Assembly (NCBI GenBank): GCA_902805485.1
Contig: CADCTM010000897.1
Span: 10,348 to 16,954, forward strand
Direction of reading: 5' to 3'
Length of the DNA: 6,607 nucleotides
Origin: an uncultured Coleofasciculus sp.
GTDB taxonomy: Bacteria; Cyanobacteriota; Cyanobacteriia; Cyanobacteriales; Coleofasciculaceae
Every line of letters starts with the position of its first letter. Positions within the stretch are counted from its first letter, which is position 1. The notes beneath the pieces were generated by a model. That model had not been told where the DNA came from. It saw only the letters and a list, made by a program, of their open reading frames with translations, and did not search any database. Shown here in pieces: positions 1 to 6,433 of the stretch. Position numbers and translations under genes: made by a program.

Positions 1-528
1 CGCATCTAGTAATGTATCGACCTCAGCATTAGAAGATAGAAAAGAAAATAGATGTTTAAATTGAAGTTTTCCTTGCCGATCTAGAAGAAACTGGGCAGGT
101 AAAGGCGCACCTAGTGCTTGACCAGTTTCATAAGCTTGAAAGCTGCCGCAGCTAGGGTCACTGAGAAGTGGCATCTTTAAGTTAAGATCTTTGACAACTT
201 GTTGACTTTGCGTTGTATCTGTACTTGTAATCATCAACACCTCAACACCCTTCTCGATAAAGCGCTCGTAGTTTTCATTCATGGCTCTGATATGAGGAAA
301 GCACAAAGGGCAATACTGTTTTTCGGTGAAGATACGGGTAAAGGCAAGGAGAACGGGTTGCTTACCCCGGTAATAGGATAGCCTGACCTGACGATTATTG
401 GTAATATCAGGCAGCTCAAAATCAGTGGTTGTTTGTTCTACTTTTAACGTGTTGGTGGCTGGAATTGGCAGAAAGTTCCGGAGGAAACGCTCGTTGAGGA
501 GACCGCTAAAGTCAGTGGAAGTCAGCAT
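1..528 (-). CDS. Redoxin / AhpC-TSA-like thioredoxin-fold protein, 3' end outside window
   Basis: A reading frame runs from ATG at 528-526 to base 1 without a stop, giving 176 residues; the C-terminus is missing. AAGGAT at 544-539, ten bases before the ATG, is a fair ribosome binding site. The protein looks like the AhpC/TSA-redoxin superfamily: a strand-turn 'DFELPDI' near residue 36, 'LSYYRGKQPVLLAFTR' at 50-65, a 'PAQFLLDRQGKL' stretch at 144-155 with the probable cis-proline at P144, and a central region typical of the fold. The active site is odd. Instead of the peroxiredoxin PxxxTxxC motif it has Y72-C73-P-L-C76-F-P-H, a CxxC pair, with no Pro or Thr at the expected positions before C73. 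A third cysteine is C127. I infer a thiol-disulfide oxidoreductase or atypical peroxidase, probably cytosolic since no signal peptide is visible. It lies 124 nt downstream of a 2-Cys peroxiredoxin in the same direction, so a shared redox role is plausible. The exact substrate is unknown. Confidence 0.85.
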   Translation of the reverse strand, partial: MLTSTDFSGLLNERFLRNFLPIPATNTLKVEQTTTDFELPDITNNRQVRLSYYRGKQPVLLAFTRIFTEKQYCPLCFPHIRAMNENYERFIEKGVEVLMITSTDTTQSQQVVKDLNLKMPLLSDPSCGSFQAYETGQALGAPLPAQFLLDRQGKLQFKHLFSFLSSNAEVDTLLDA

Positions 529-570
529 TAGGTGTTGAATCCTTATTAACACACACTATATAATTTTTAA

Positions 571-614
571 CCCCAACACGCTTGAAGGATAATTCTCTCG
601 TTGGCGCGTTGGGG
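571..614 (-). terminator. Inverted repeat after the peroxiredoxin gene, possible terminator or processing hairpin
   Basis: The arms CCCCAACACGC (571-581) and GCGCGTTGGGG (604-614) can form an 11-bp stem with a 22-nt loop. Read as minus-strand RNA, the single imperfect position becomes a G-U wobble, so the whole stem pairs; read as plus-strand RNA it is an A-C mismatch. This favours function in the peroxiredoxin transcript. The sequence after the stem (UUAAAAAUUA) is AU-rich but is not a clean U run, so it could be an imperfect terminator or a stabilising or processing hairpin between the two redox genes. Confidence 0.5.
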
Positions 615-652
615 ATGATTTCTAAGTTCAAAGCTGACAAGTCAGTTGATTT

Positions 653-1258
653 TTAGACTGCAGCAAAGAAGACTTTTGCTTTGATGGGATCGGGAACCAT
701 TGTCTTATCTCCTGGTTGCCAACCCGCTGGGCAGACTTCATCTGGATGCGACTGCACGTATTGGATTGCTTGCAAGGTACGTAGGGTTTCGTCAACGCTA
801 CGACCAAACGACAAGTTGTTGATGGTTGAGTGTTGGATGACGCCATCTTTGTCGATGATGAATAAACCCCGCAGCGCGACACCTGCATCAGGGTCTAGGA
901 CGTTGTAGGCGATGCTGATTTCCTTTTTGATGTCGGAAACCAAAGGATAGTTGAGGTCGCCGATACCGCCAGATTTACGGTCTGTCTGAATCCATGCTAG
1001 GTGTGAGAATTCACTGTCAACGGAAACCCCAAGAATTTCAGTTCCTAATGCTTTGAATTCGTTGGCGCGATCGCTAAATGCTGTAATTTCTGTGGGGCAG
1101 ACAAAGGTGAAGTCCAGCGGATAGAAAAACAGAACGACGTATTGACCCCGATAGTCAGATAGTTTAATCGTTTTGAATTCTTGATCGACTACAGCCGTTG
1201 CGCTGAAGTCGGGGGCTTGTTGCCCTACCCGCAGACATCCTTGTGTCAGGTTGCTCAT
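653..1258 (-). CDS. Typical 2-Cys peroxiredoxin (AhpC/TSA family)
   Basis: This 201-residue protein is a full-length typical 2-Cys peroxiredoxin, which reduces hydrogen peroxide and organic peroxides with electrons from thioredoxin-type donors. Everything diagnostic is visible: P47-x3-T51-x2-C54 with the peroxidatic cysteine in 'FVCPTE', the active-site arginine R130 in 'ALRGLFIID', and the resolving cysteine C176 in 'EVCPAGW'. A GGIGD segment (97-101) and a C-terminal extension ending in 'FFAAV' (FF in place of YF) resemble peroxiredoxins prone to over-oxidation, which is an inference from known family rules. The ATG at 1258-1256 has a good ribosome binding site (AAGGAG, 1273-1268), and the N-terminus starts the family domain directly with no signal or transit peptide, so the protein is cytosolic. 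The downstream co-directional neighbour is another thioredoxin-fold protein. The divergent neighbour, a glycogen debranching enzyme, looks unrelated. Confidence 0.97.
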   Translation of the reverse strand: MSNLTQGCLRVGQQAPDFSATAVVDQEFKTIKLSDYRGQYVVLFFYPLDFTFVCPTEITAFSDRANEFKALGTEILGVSVDSEFSHLAWIQTDRKSGGIGDLNYPLVSDIKKEISIAYNVLDPDAGVALRGLFIIDKDGVIQHSTINNLSFGRSVDETLRTLQAIQYVQSHPDEVCPAGWQPGDKTMVPDPIKAKVFFAAV

Positions 1259-1267
1259 GAAGTTACT

Positions 1268-1273
1268 CTCCTT
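1268..1273 (-). promoter_or_regulatory. Ribosome binding site of the peroxiredoxin gene
   Basis: AAGGAG on the minus strand lies nine bases before the ATG at 1258, which supports this start. Confidence 0.75.
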
Positions 1274-1285
1274 GAATATATTCTA

Positions 1286-1314
1286 GGTATACATCGCTGC
1301 TAAAGTCGTGACAA
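1286..1314 (-). promoter_or_regulatory. Candidate sigma70-type promoter of the peroxiredoxin gene
   Basis: On the minus strand, TTGTCA (1314-1309, five of six to TTGACA) and TATACC (1291-1286, four of six to TATAAT) are separated by exactly 17 bp. Transcription would start near 1279 and give a leader of about 20 nt that still carries the AAGGAG site. I saw no clear PerR-type or other palindromic operator next to it. Prediction only. Confidence 0.45.
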
Positions 1315-1394
1315 CTTTACCTGTGCAAGCGAATTTTGATTTATTTACGAACTGTTACAAATATATCATAGTCATAACGGTTTTGAGTACGACT

Positions 1395-1424
1395 TTGTTG
1401 AAGGAGAGTGAGGGACACTATAGC
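1395..1424 (+). promoter_or_regulatory. Weak candidate promoter of the debranching enzyme gene
   Basis: TTGTTG (1395-1400) and TATAGC (1419-1424) are 18 bp apart on the plus strand. Both hexamers are weak matches. A start near 1431 would give a leader of roughly 95 nt before the GTG at 1525. The divergent intergenic region 1259-1524 holds this signal and the peroxiredoxin promoter. The short open frame inside it has no ribosome binding site or recognisable protein, and I see no RNA gene there. Confidence 0.3.
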
Positions 1425-1509
1425 GGAAATCCTCTAAATTTGTCTGTGGGAAGCCGCGCAGCCAATTTCCCTCCTGAGTCAGTGATATGCTTGTTTGTTA
1501 CCCATTCTT

Positions 1510-1515
1510 AAAGAG
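1510..1515 (+). promoter_or_regulatory. Ribosome binding site supporting the GTG start
   Basis: AAAGAG lies nine bases before GTG 1525. Together with the in-frame stop TGA at 1522-1524 it fixes the start; no ATG in this frame occurs until deep inside the conserved N-terminal domain. Confidence 0.55.
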
Positions 1516-1524
1516 CCATTTTGA

Positions 1525-3543
1525 GTGAAAGACTTAGATACGCGGGAATGGCTGTTAACCAATGGCTTAGGTAGTTTTGCCAGTGGTACAGTTTGTGACG
1601 CTCGTACTCGAACTTACCACGGTTGGTTGATTGCAGCTCTTGATCCGCCGGGGGGTCGTACTTTGTTGCTATCTCATCTTGATGCCAGTTTGGAGGTAGC
1701 GGGAACGTTATGGGCGCTATCAACGAATTTCTGGTGTGGGGGCAAGGTAGAACCGCTGGGCTACCAGCTACTGCAATCATTTGAAGTCGATCCAGTTCTC
1801 AAATGGGCTTGGGGGGCACAAAGTTGGCAACTGACACGGAAGCTGCTAATGCCTTATGGCTTAGTTAAGGAAGACTCAACTGCGAATCCAAAATTGTGTA
1901 ACCGCCTGTTGATTCAGTATCGATATGAAGGCAGGGAAACCGCTACACTCAGATTAAGACCCGTGATTGGCGATCGCAATTTTCACCATCAGCAATCTGA
2001 GAAAGAGGATTTACAATTTTCGCAATTAGTTGGGCCGACGCAAATTTACCTCCAAGGAACTCGTGCAGGTCAAGTTGGGGTGCCCTGGAAACTGCGGTGG
2101 AGTAAGGGCAATTATCAACCCGATGGGACTTGGTATTGGAATTATTACTATCCAGAAGAAAATAGGCGAGGATTAGGGGACAAAGAAGACCTTTATAGTC
2201 CTGGCTACTTGAGTGTGGTTCTGAATCCTGGAAATACCATAACTCTGGAGGCAACAGTGGGATGCTCTCAAACGGGACTCCCGGAACTTGATGCTCAATC
2301 ATTTGAGAAGGCAGTACTCTCAGAGCAAGAACGACAACGCCAGTTATTTGATTTGGCATCGGTTGCGATCACAAGTGAGCGGGAAGTCATTTGGCATCAA
2401 CTGTTGCGAGCAGGAGACCAATTTATTGCCTACCGTAGTTCAATTGAAGGTCCGACGGTCATTGCCGGTTATCCTTGGTTTAACGATTGGGGGCGCGATA
2501 CACTGATTGCTCTACCAGGACTAGCTTTAGCAACGGGGCGTTTTGAAGAAGCAAAGGGATTACTGAAAACTTTTGGGAGTTATTGTCGTGATGGTTTGAT
2601 TCCGAATACGTTTCCGGATGCGGGGGCGCAACCGATTTATAACAGTATTGATGCTTCGCTCTTGTGGATTGAAACATTAGGGCTTTATTTAGAAACAACC
2701 CAAGATTGGGATTTTTTAAGCCAGCAGTATTCTGTAGTCCGAAGAATCTACAAAGCCTTTACTGCGGGGACGCTTTATAATATTCGGGTTGATGCTTCTG
2801 ATGGGTTACTTACCTGGGAATCACCGAACGTTGCCTTAACTTGGATGGATGCCGTAATTGATGGTAAACCAATTACGCCGCGTCAGGGAAAACCTGTAGA
2901 AATCAATGCTCTTTGGTATTCAGCATTGTGTTGGACGATCAAGTGGACTCAAAAACTATTAGAAAACCCGACAGCGGATCGAGTGCGTCTGTTACAGCAA
3001 GCGCAACGTTACGAGCAACAAGCGAAACAAGTGAAGGCATCCTTACAAAAGTTTTGGAATCCTGAGCGAAATTATTTTTACGATACGATTGAACCGGATG
3101 ACCGATTAGATGCTCGAATTCGTCCCAATGCGGTGATTGCGCTTTCTTTATATCATTGTGGTTTTCCGAAGGAACAAGCGCGTAGGGTTTTGCAGGTAGC
3201 ACGAGATCGCTTGCTGACACCCTACGGTTTGCGAAGTCTTGACCCGGCTGATCGCGATTACATTAGTTACTATAATGGCGATCGCATACATCGGGATCAG
3301 GCTTACCATCAGGGTACAGTTTGGAGTTGGTTGATTGGACCCTTTATCCGTGCCTGGAAGCGTTTTTATGAGACAGAAGCTGTTCCTTGCGACTTGCAGA
3401 GCTTTCTGGATCACTTCGAGCAGCAAGCTTGTATTGGTTCTATTTCTGAGATTTTTGATGGCAATCCGCCTCACTCGCCTCAGGGAGCGATCGCGCAGGC
3501 TTGGTCAGTGGCTGAACTCATTCGTCACTTCTCGGATTTTTGA
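1525..3543 (+). CDS. Amylo-alpha-1,6-glucosidase type glycogen debranching enzyme (GDE_C family, stand-alone)
   Basis: This 672-residue protein matches the bacterial/archaeal glycogen debranching enzyme family (COG3408; GDE_N followed by the GDE_C (alpha/alpha)6 barrel), which hydrolyses alpha-1,6 branch stubs in glycogen or limit dextrins. The N-terminal domain opens with 'REWLLTNGLGSFASGT' and 'RTYHGWLIAALDPP' (about residues 7-43). The barrel domain (about 290-670) carries 'AGYPWFNDWGRDTL' (314-327), 'GLIPNTFPD' (357-365), 'YNSIDASLLW' (372-381), 'TWMDA' (439-443), 'VEINALWY' (458-465), 'RPNAVIAL' (533-540), 'AYHQGTVWSWLIGPF' (593-607) and 'SEIFDGNPP' (641-649). Acids in the GRD segment (D325) and in SEIFDG (E642 or D645) are likely catalytic candidates; this is inferred. 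There is no GH13 glucanotransferase domain, unlike the eukaryotic two-activity enzyme. GTG at 1525 is the only reasonable start: an in-frame TGA sits directly before it at 1522-1524, and AAAGAG at 1510-1515 is a modest ribosome binding site. No signal peptide is visible, so it is probably cytosolic. It appears monocistronic. Confidence 0.93.
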   Translation: MKDLDTREWLLTNGLGSFASGTVCDARTRTYHGWLIAALDPPGGRTLLLSHLDASLEVAGTLWALSTNFWCGGKVEPLGYQLLQSFEVDPVLKWAWGAQSWQLTRKLLMPYGLVKEDSTANPKLCNRLLIQYRYEGRETATLRLRPVIGDRNFHHQQSEKEDLQFSQLVGPTQIYLQGTRAGQVGVPWKLRWSKGNYQPDGTWYWNYYYPEENRRGLGDKEDLYSPGYLSVVLNPGNTITLEATVGCSQTGLPELDAQSFEKAVLSEQERQRQLFDLASVAITSEREVIWHQLLRAGDQFIAYRSSIEGPTVIAGYPWFNDWGRDTLIALPGLALATGRFEEAKGLLKTFGSYCRDGLIPNTFPDAGAQPIYNSIDASLLWIETLGLYLETTQDWDFLSQQYSVVRRIYKAFTAGTLYNIRVDASDGLLTWESPNVALTWMDAVIDGKPITPRQGKPVEINALWYSALCWTIKWTQKLLENPTADRVRLLQQAQRYEQQAKQVKASLQKFWNPERNYFYDTIEPDDRLDARIRPNAVIALSLYHCGFPKEQARRVLQVARDRLLTPYGLRSLDPADRDYISYYNGDRIHRDQAYHQGTVWSWLIGPFIRAWKRFYETEAVPCDLQSFLDHFEQQACIGSISEIFDGNPPHSPQGAIAQAWSVAELIRHFSDF

Positions 3544-3567
3544 AGAAATCTAACCTTCAACGTTAAA

Positions 3568-3613
3568 ACGAGCAAGAACCAAGAGATACCTTTGTCTTGG
3601 TGGTTCTACTCGT
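3568..3613. terminator. Long imperfect hairpin between convergent genes, possible two-way terminator
   Basis: An inner stem ACCAAGA (3578-3584) / TCTTGGT (3595-3601) with a 10-nt loop sits inside an outer stem ACGAG (3568-3572) / CTCGT (3609-3613), with bulges between. On the plus strand it follows the debranching enzyme stop by 24 bases and is followed by CTTTG, a weak T tract. On the minus strand, where it would end the tRNA transcript, it is followed by UUUU (from 3568-3565). It sits where two convergent transcripts meet, which suits a shared terminator. Confidence 0.5.
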
Positions 3614-3648
3614 CTTTGAAAACTGTCGGCAGTAATAATTTTGGAGAA

Positions 3649-3720
3649 TGGCTCAGGCGAGAGTTGAACTTGCGACCTTGGGCTTATGAGTCCCCTGCTC
3701 TACCACTGAGCTACTGAGCC
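3649..3720 (-). tRNA. trnM: tRNA-Met (CAU anticodon), probably elongator
   Basis: Read on the minus strand, the 72 bases fold as a cloverleaf: acceptor GGCTCAG/CTGAGCC (perfect 7 bp), D stem GCTC/GAGC with loop AGTGGTA, anticodon loop CTCATAA with CAU, a 5-nt variable loop AGGTC, T loop TTCAACT, and discriminator A. CCA is not encoded, as is usual in cyanobacteria. Three stem positions do not pair: 27-43 (G-A) and 31-39 (A-G) at both ends of the anticodon stem, leaving three G-C pairs, and 51-63 (A-C) in the T stem. The perfect acceptor pairing argues against an initiator tRNA (which has an unpaired 1-72). A tRNA-Ile with modified CAU anticodon cannot be fully excluded from sequence alone. 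The mismatches leave some doubt about full activity. Confidence 0.88.
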
Positions 3721-3769
3721 AAGCTTTTTAAGCTTTTTTAATTTAGCATAGCTGCCCTGAAAATTACTA

Positions 3770-3810
3770 CCCCCTAATTAAGTTTTTGGAGGGGGAGCCA
3801 TCTGGCTCCC
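3770..3810 (-). terminator. Terminator-like hairpin after the LysM/M23 gene, with an overlapping alternative stem
   Basis: GGGAGCC (3793-3799) and GGCTCCC (3804-3810) form a GC-rich 7-bp stem with a 4-nt loop, 33 bases after the stop of the M23 gene on the minus strand. It is followed by CCUCCAAAAA rather than a U run. The 3' arm and its next bases (CCCCCT, 3795-3790) can pair instead with AGGGGG (3775-3770), giving a second, mutually exclusive hairpin. Both may serve as transcript ends or stabilisers before the tRNA gene. The promoter of the tRNA should lie in 3721-3770, but only a loose -10-like TATGCT (3752-3747) is visible there. Confidence 0.4.
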
Positions 3811-3842
3811 ACTAATAGGTATGAACGAAATCGAACAGTAAG

Positions 3843-6332
3843 CTACTGACGGGGCAAGAAAGCGATCGGGTTGACGGCTCCCCGTCCCGTTGTATGCACC
3901 TCAAAGTGAGTGTGAGGGCCTGTGCTATGACCTGTGCTGCCCATTTCAGCAATTTGTTGACCCTGTGTAACCTCTTGTCCGCGACGCACCAAAATCCGGT
4001 TGTTATGGGCATAGAGGGTTAGGCTGCCATCTGGATGTTGAATTTCCACCAAGTTGCCGTAGCCACCAGAATTCCAACCAGCCTTAGCAACAACACCAGG
4101 AGCGGCGGCAACAACGGGTGTACCAACAGGAGCGGCAATGTCAATGCCTTTGTGCATCCGTCCCCAACGCCAACCATAGCCAGAGGTCAGGACGCCCTTA
4201 GCCGGCCAGATGTAGCTATTGGACTGAGTAGGGCTATCGGGTGGATATAAGGCGGGGATTTCTGGAGAAACGGTTTCTCCAACGGGTGTCCGTAGGGACG
4301 GGTTATACCGATCCGTGGGTGCTGGCGCTGATGCCACTAGTCCCCGTGGGGGTAGTGAAGCTGCTGCAGCGGGGGGAGGCACTTCGATGTTGATTGGACC
4401 TTGTTGAGCCTGCTGTTGCTGCCGTCTTTGAAGATCCGCCTGTAAGCTCTCATTGGAGCGCTTAGGATTGAATTCAGGGTTAATCCGGATTGGGGTAGGG
4501 TTATTCCCTCTTGACGGCGCGGGTTTTGTCACGCTGGGAACGACAACATTTCTGGGTGCGCTGGCTTGAGTTGTTTCTGGCTGCTGCCCAAAGTCTTCCC
4601 GCAGCTTGAGGATGTCAGATCTCAAGCGATCAATGTATGGGTTTGCTTTAGAGTCAACTTGATCACTGGGCTGAGTTTCAACCACTGTGGAAGTTGGTTT
4701 GGCATTGCTAACCCGGGTAGATGGCGATACAGGCAGTTGCAGTGATTGTGCTTGAGATTGGGGCTGAGTCGGTACAACGGGCGTAACCCGATTTGACACA
4801 GTAGGAGCGGCAAGGAGCGGTGTTGCCACTGAGCGAACCTGCTGTCCGGAGGCACTGCTGCCAGTTTTGGAGTTGGCACCAGAAAGCAAGGTGAAGGGCT
4901 GCGTGGTAGTCAGAGCCGATTGAGCTTGTGGAATTTTCAGTTGCTGATTGACATTGAGTACGTTGGGATTATTCAGCCCGTTTGTTCGGATCAGTTCTGA
5001 ACTAGACAAGCCATGACGACGTGCGATCGCTTCTAATGTGTCTCCAGGTTTGACCTGGTAGAGGTTAGCCGATGTTGATGAGGTCAGAGTTGGGATCACC
5101 ACTGGCTGCGGCACTTTGGGCTTTGCAGCGGCTTCTTGGGTAGTGACTGGCTCAATTCTTGAATTGGGCGTTGTTGGCGATGAGGGAGTTGTGGATGGAG
5201 AAGAGGCAATTTCCGGAGTCGGTACGCTGATGACTACTGATGACTCGGGGGTTTTTGCCGATGAGGGAGTTTTGAATGGAGAAGAGGCAATTTCTGGAGT
5301 CGGTACGCTGATGACTACTGATGACTCGGGGGTTTTTGCCGATAAGGGTTCTATTGTCCCAGATGCGGTTATTTGAGGGCTTGGCACCGGAAGCGTTACT
5401 GGACTTGTTGGTGCCCCCACTGTTGGTTTTGAAGCGTTTGCAACTGACTCCTCAGTTTTGAACGCTGTAGAGGGTAGGGTGACAGGAGTTGCTGGTTTCG
5501 CTGCTGAGGCAACTTCCGTTACGCCTGTTTCCTGTTGGGATAGATTGATAGACTCCTCAGACCTCAACTCCGCCAGACTGTCATTTAAGCGGTTCCCTTG
5601 CTCTTTTAAGCTGTTTAGGGCAATTTCTTGTCTCGCCTTTAAAAGGTCGTTAACATTGCCAGGAACCGTGACAGATTCACCTGCTTGTAGCTGACTCGTT
5701 TCCGACGGCAGCGCAGATGCCTGCAACTGTGTCGGCTTCACACCATAAGATTCGGATAATGTTTCGATGGTTTCGCCGGTTTTCACTTCGTGAACAATAC
5801 CGTTCACGGGAGGAATCTTTAGCTTCTGTCCCACTGGGAGAACAGCACTCGACTGAATGTTGTTAGAAACCGCGATCGCTTCCGGCTGTATCTGATAAGA
5901 CTTGGATAATTCCCACAGGGTTTCTCCTTCTCGCACCCGATGTTCAACTACAGGTGACGGAGTGGACGTTAAATCTACTGCCGTTTCTTGCTTTATCGGC
6001 GTTGGCGTTGAGGCGGCAACAACTGATGTTACTGCTGGTGCAGAATCAACACTTGTACTCGGTTCAATGGCAAGAGTTGGCAAATTTGGCTCCGTGGCTA
6101 CTGCCTCTTGGGCCATCGCTTCATCGCCTTGCTGAGGCAGCAATAAGCCAGCAGCTCCCATTGATATTGCCAATCCAATCATTGCGGCAGAAGTACGCGC
6201 TCTATGGTTCACTTCGGTGGGAACTGTTGCCCCGACCGATTGCTTCCCAATATAGAGCTTCAATAACGCCTCAAAGGAGTCTGCGGCACTAGAAGGAACT
6301 TGTTTAACCTTCTGCGTAAATGTTCGTTTCAA
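3843..6332 (-). CDS. Exported triple-LysM, M23 (LytM-type) peptidoglycan metallopeptidase
   Basis: This 829-residue protein is built to bind and cut peptidoglycan. After a basic, probably cytoplasmic stretch of about 48 residues comes a hydrophobic segment (49-65) and an A-M-A/Q site at 72-75 that could be cleaved by signal peptidase; otherwise it is a membrane anchor. Three LysM modules follow at about 130-174, 180-224 (the more divergent one) and 424-468. A helical, possibly coiled-coil patch lies at 228-260, and a Pro/Ser/Thr-rich linker with two 27-residue repeats at 331-384. A long Gln/Pro/Ser-rich spacer leads to the C-terminal M23 domain (707-829). The zinc ligands are present: H727 and D731 in 'HKGIDIAAP' and H809 in 'HTHFE', with catalytic-type H776 and H807, so the enzyme should be active, unlike degenerate EnvC/NlpD activators. 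Such proteins act in cell separation or wall remodelling; the exact bond cut is unknown. The start is TTG with AGGAGGT five bases upstream. No in-frame ATG or GTG exists upstream as far as I read, and the first internal ATG (M51) would cut into the membrane segment. Confidence 0.94.
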   Translation of the reverse strand: MKRTFTQKVKQVPSSAADSFEALLKLYIGKQSVGATVPTEVNHRARTSAAMIGLAISMGAAGLLLPQQGDEAMAQEAVATEPNLPTLAIEPSTSVDSAPAVTSVVAASTPTPIKQETAVDLTSTPSPVVEHRVREGETLWELSKSYQIQPEAIAVSNNIQSSAVLPVGQKLKIPPVNGIVHEVKTGETIETLSESYGVKPTQLQASALPSETSQLQAGESVTVPGNVNDLLKARQEIALNSLKEQGNRLNDSLAELRSEESINLSQQETGVTEVASAAKPATPVTLPSTAFKTEESVANASKPTVGAPTSPVTLPVPSPQITASGTIEPLSAKTPESSVVISVPTPEIASSPFKTPSSAKTPESSVVISVPTPEIASSPSTTPSSPTTPNSRIEPVTTQEAAAKPKVPQPVVIPTLTSSTSANLYQVKPGDTLEAIARRHGLSSSELIRTNGLNNPNVLNVNQQLKIPQAQSALTTTQPFTLLSGANSKTGSSASGQQVRSVATPLLAAPTVSNRVTPVVPTQPQSQAQSLQLPVSPSTRVSNAKPTSTVVETQPSDQVDSKANPYIDRLRSDILKLREDFGQQPETTQASAPRNVVVPSVTKPAPSRGNNPTPIRINPEFNPKRSNESLQADLQRRQQQQAQQGPINIEVPPPAAAASLPPRGLVASAPAPTDRYNPSLRTPVGETVSPEIPALYPPDSPTQSNSYIWPAKGVLTSGYGWRWGRMHKGIDIAAPVGTPVVAAAPGVVAKAGWNSGGYGNLVEIQHPDGSLTLYAHNNRILVRRGQEVTQGQQIAEMGSTGHSTGPHTHFEVHTTGRGAVNPIAFLPRQ
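5179..5340 (-). repeat. Two tandem 81-bp repeats inside the LysM/M23 gene
   Basis: Copy one (5179-5259) and copy two (5260-5340) differ at three of 81 positions by my alignment. The period is a multiple of three and encodes two 27-residue units at residues 331-357 and 358-384, each beginning SAKTPESS and containing VPTPEIASSP. They lie in the linker between LysM2 and LysM3, where length change is tolerated. The near identity at DNA level, including synonymous sites, indicates a recent duplication. Confidence 0.95.
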
Positions 6333-6337
6333 AAACG

Positions 6338-6344
6338 ACCTCCT
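6338..6344 (-). promoter_or_regulatory. Full-strength Shine-Dalgarno sequence deciding a TTG start
   Basis: AGGAGGT on the minus strand is fully complementary to the 16S rRNA tail and ends five bases before TTG 6332-6330. Its strength offsets the weak start codon and is the main reason for choosing this start. Confidence 0.8.
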
Positions 6345-6387
6345 GGTGTGTGACGAGCGCTTAACAATTCCTGAATGATTTTTTACC

Positions 6388-6393
6388 AGTCAA
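6388..6393 (-). promoter_or_regulatory. Candidate -35 element (TTGACT) of the LysM/M23 gene
   Basis: TTGACT on the minus strand matches five of six bases of TTGACA. The -10 region 17-18 bp downstream (GAATTGT, near 6370-6364) is poor, as is common at activator-dependent promoters. A start near 6355 would put the CRP-type palindrome centre at about -67, compatible with an upstream activator position. This promoter is a guess. A better-looking pair, TTGTCT (6500-6495) and TATAAA (6476-6471) with an 18-bp gap, lies further upstream and would put both regulator sites inside the leader. Confidence 0.3.
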
Positions 6394-6413
6394 TGAGGCA
6401 ACTCACTTCAGAA

Positions 6414-6429
6414 TGTGATCATAATCACA
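6414..6429. promoter_or_regulatory. CRP-type (SyCRP1-like) binding palindrome
   Basis: TGTGATCATAATCACA is a perfect TGTGA-N6-TCACA site, with symmetry extending one more base on each side (TGTGAT/ATCACA around CATA). This is the consensus of E. coli CRP and of cyanobacterial SyCRP1. It lies 81 bases upstream of the TTG start of the M23 gene in non-coding DNA. Its centre contains a -10-like hexamer on both strands (TATGAT on minus, CATAAT on plus), so binding could also block a promoter there. Confidence 0.65.
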
Positions 6430-6433
6430 GACA

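Noticed and set aside
199..381. A 60-codon plus-strand open frame opposite the redoxin gene.
   Set aside because: It is antisense to a well-supported coding region and has no recognisable features.
1308..1511. A 67-codon plus-strand open frame in the divergent intergenic region.
   Set aside because: It overlaps the predicted peroxiredoxin -35 element, has no ribosome binding site and no family resemblance.
3721..3739. Two AAGCTT sites as a terminator on the plus strand.
   Set aside because: The six-base arms are AT-rich with a three-base loop, and there is no plus-strand gene needing an end here after the hairpin at 3568-3613.
5116..5376. An antisense open frame with a repeated amino acid pattern.
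   Set aside because: The repetition comes from the 81-bp duplication in the true gene on the other strand.
5954..6292. A 112-codon plus-strand open frame overlapping the start of the M23 gene.
   Set aside because: It lies wholly opposite the N-terminal coding region of the M23 gene and its Leu/Gln-rich product matches nothing; it is a shadow of biased codon use.
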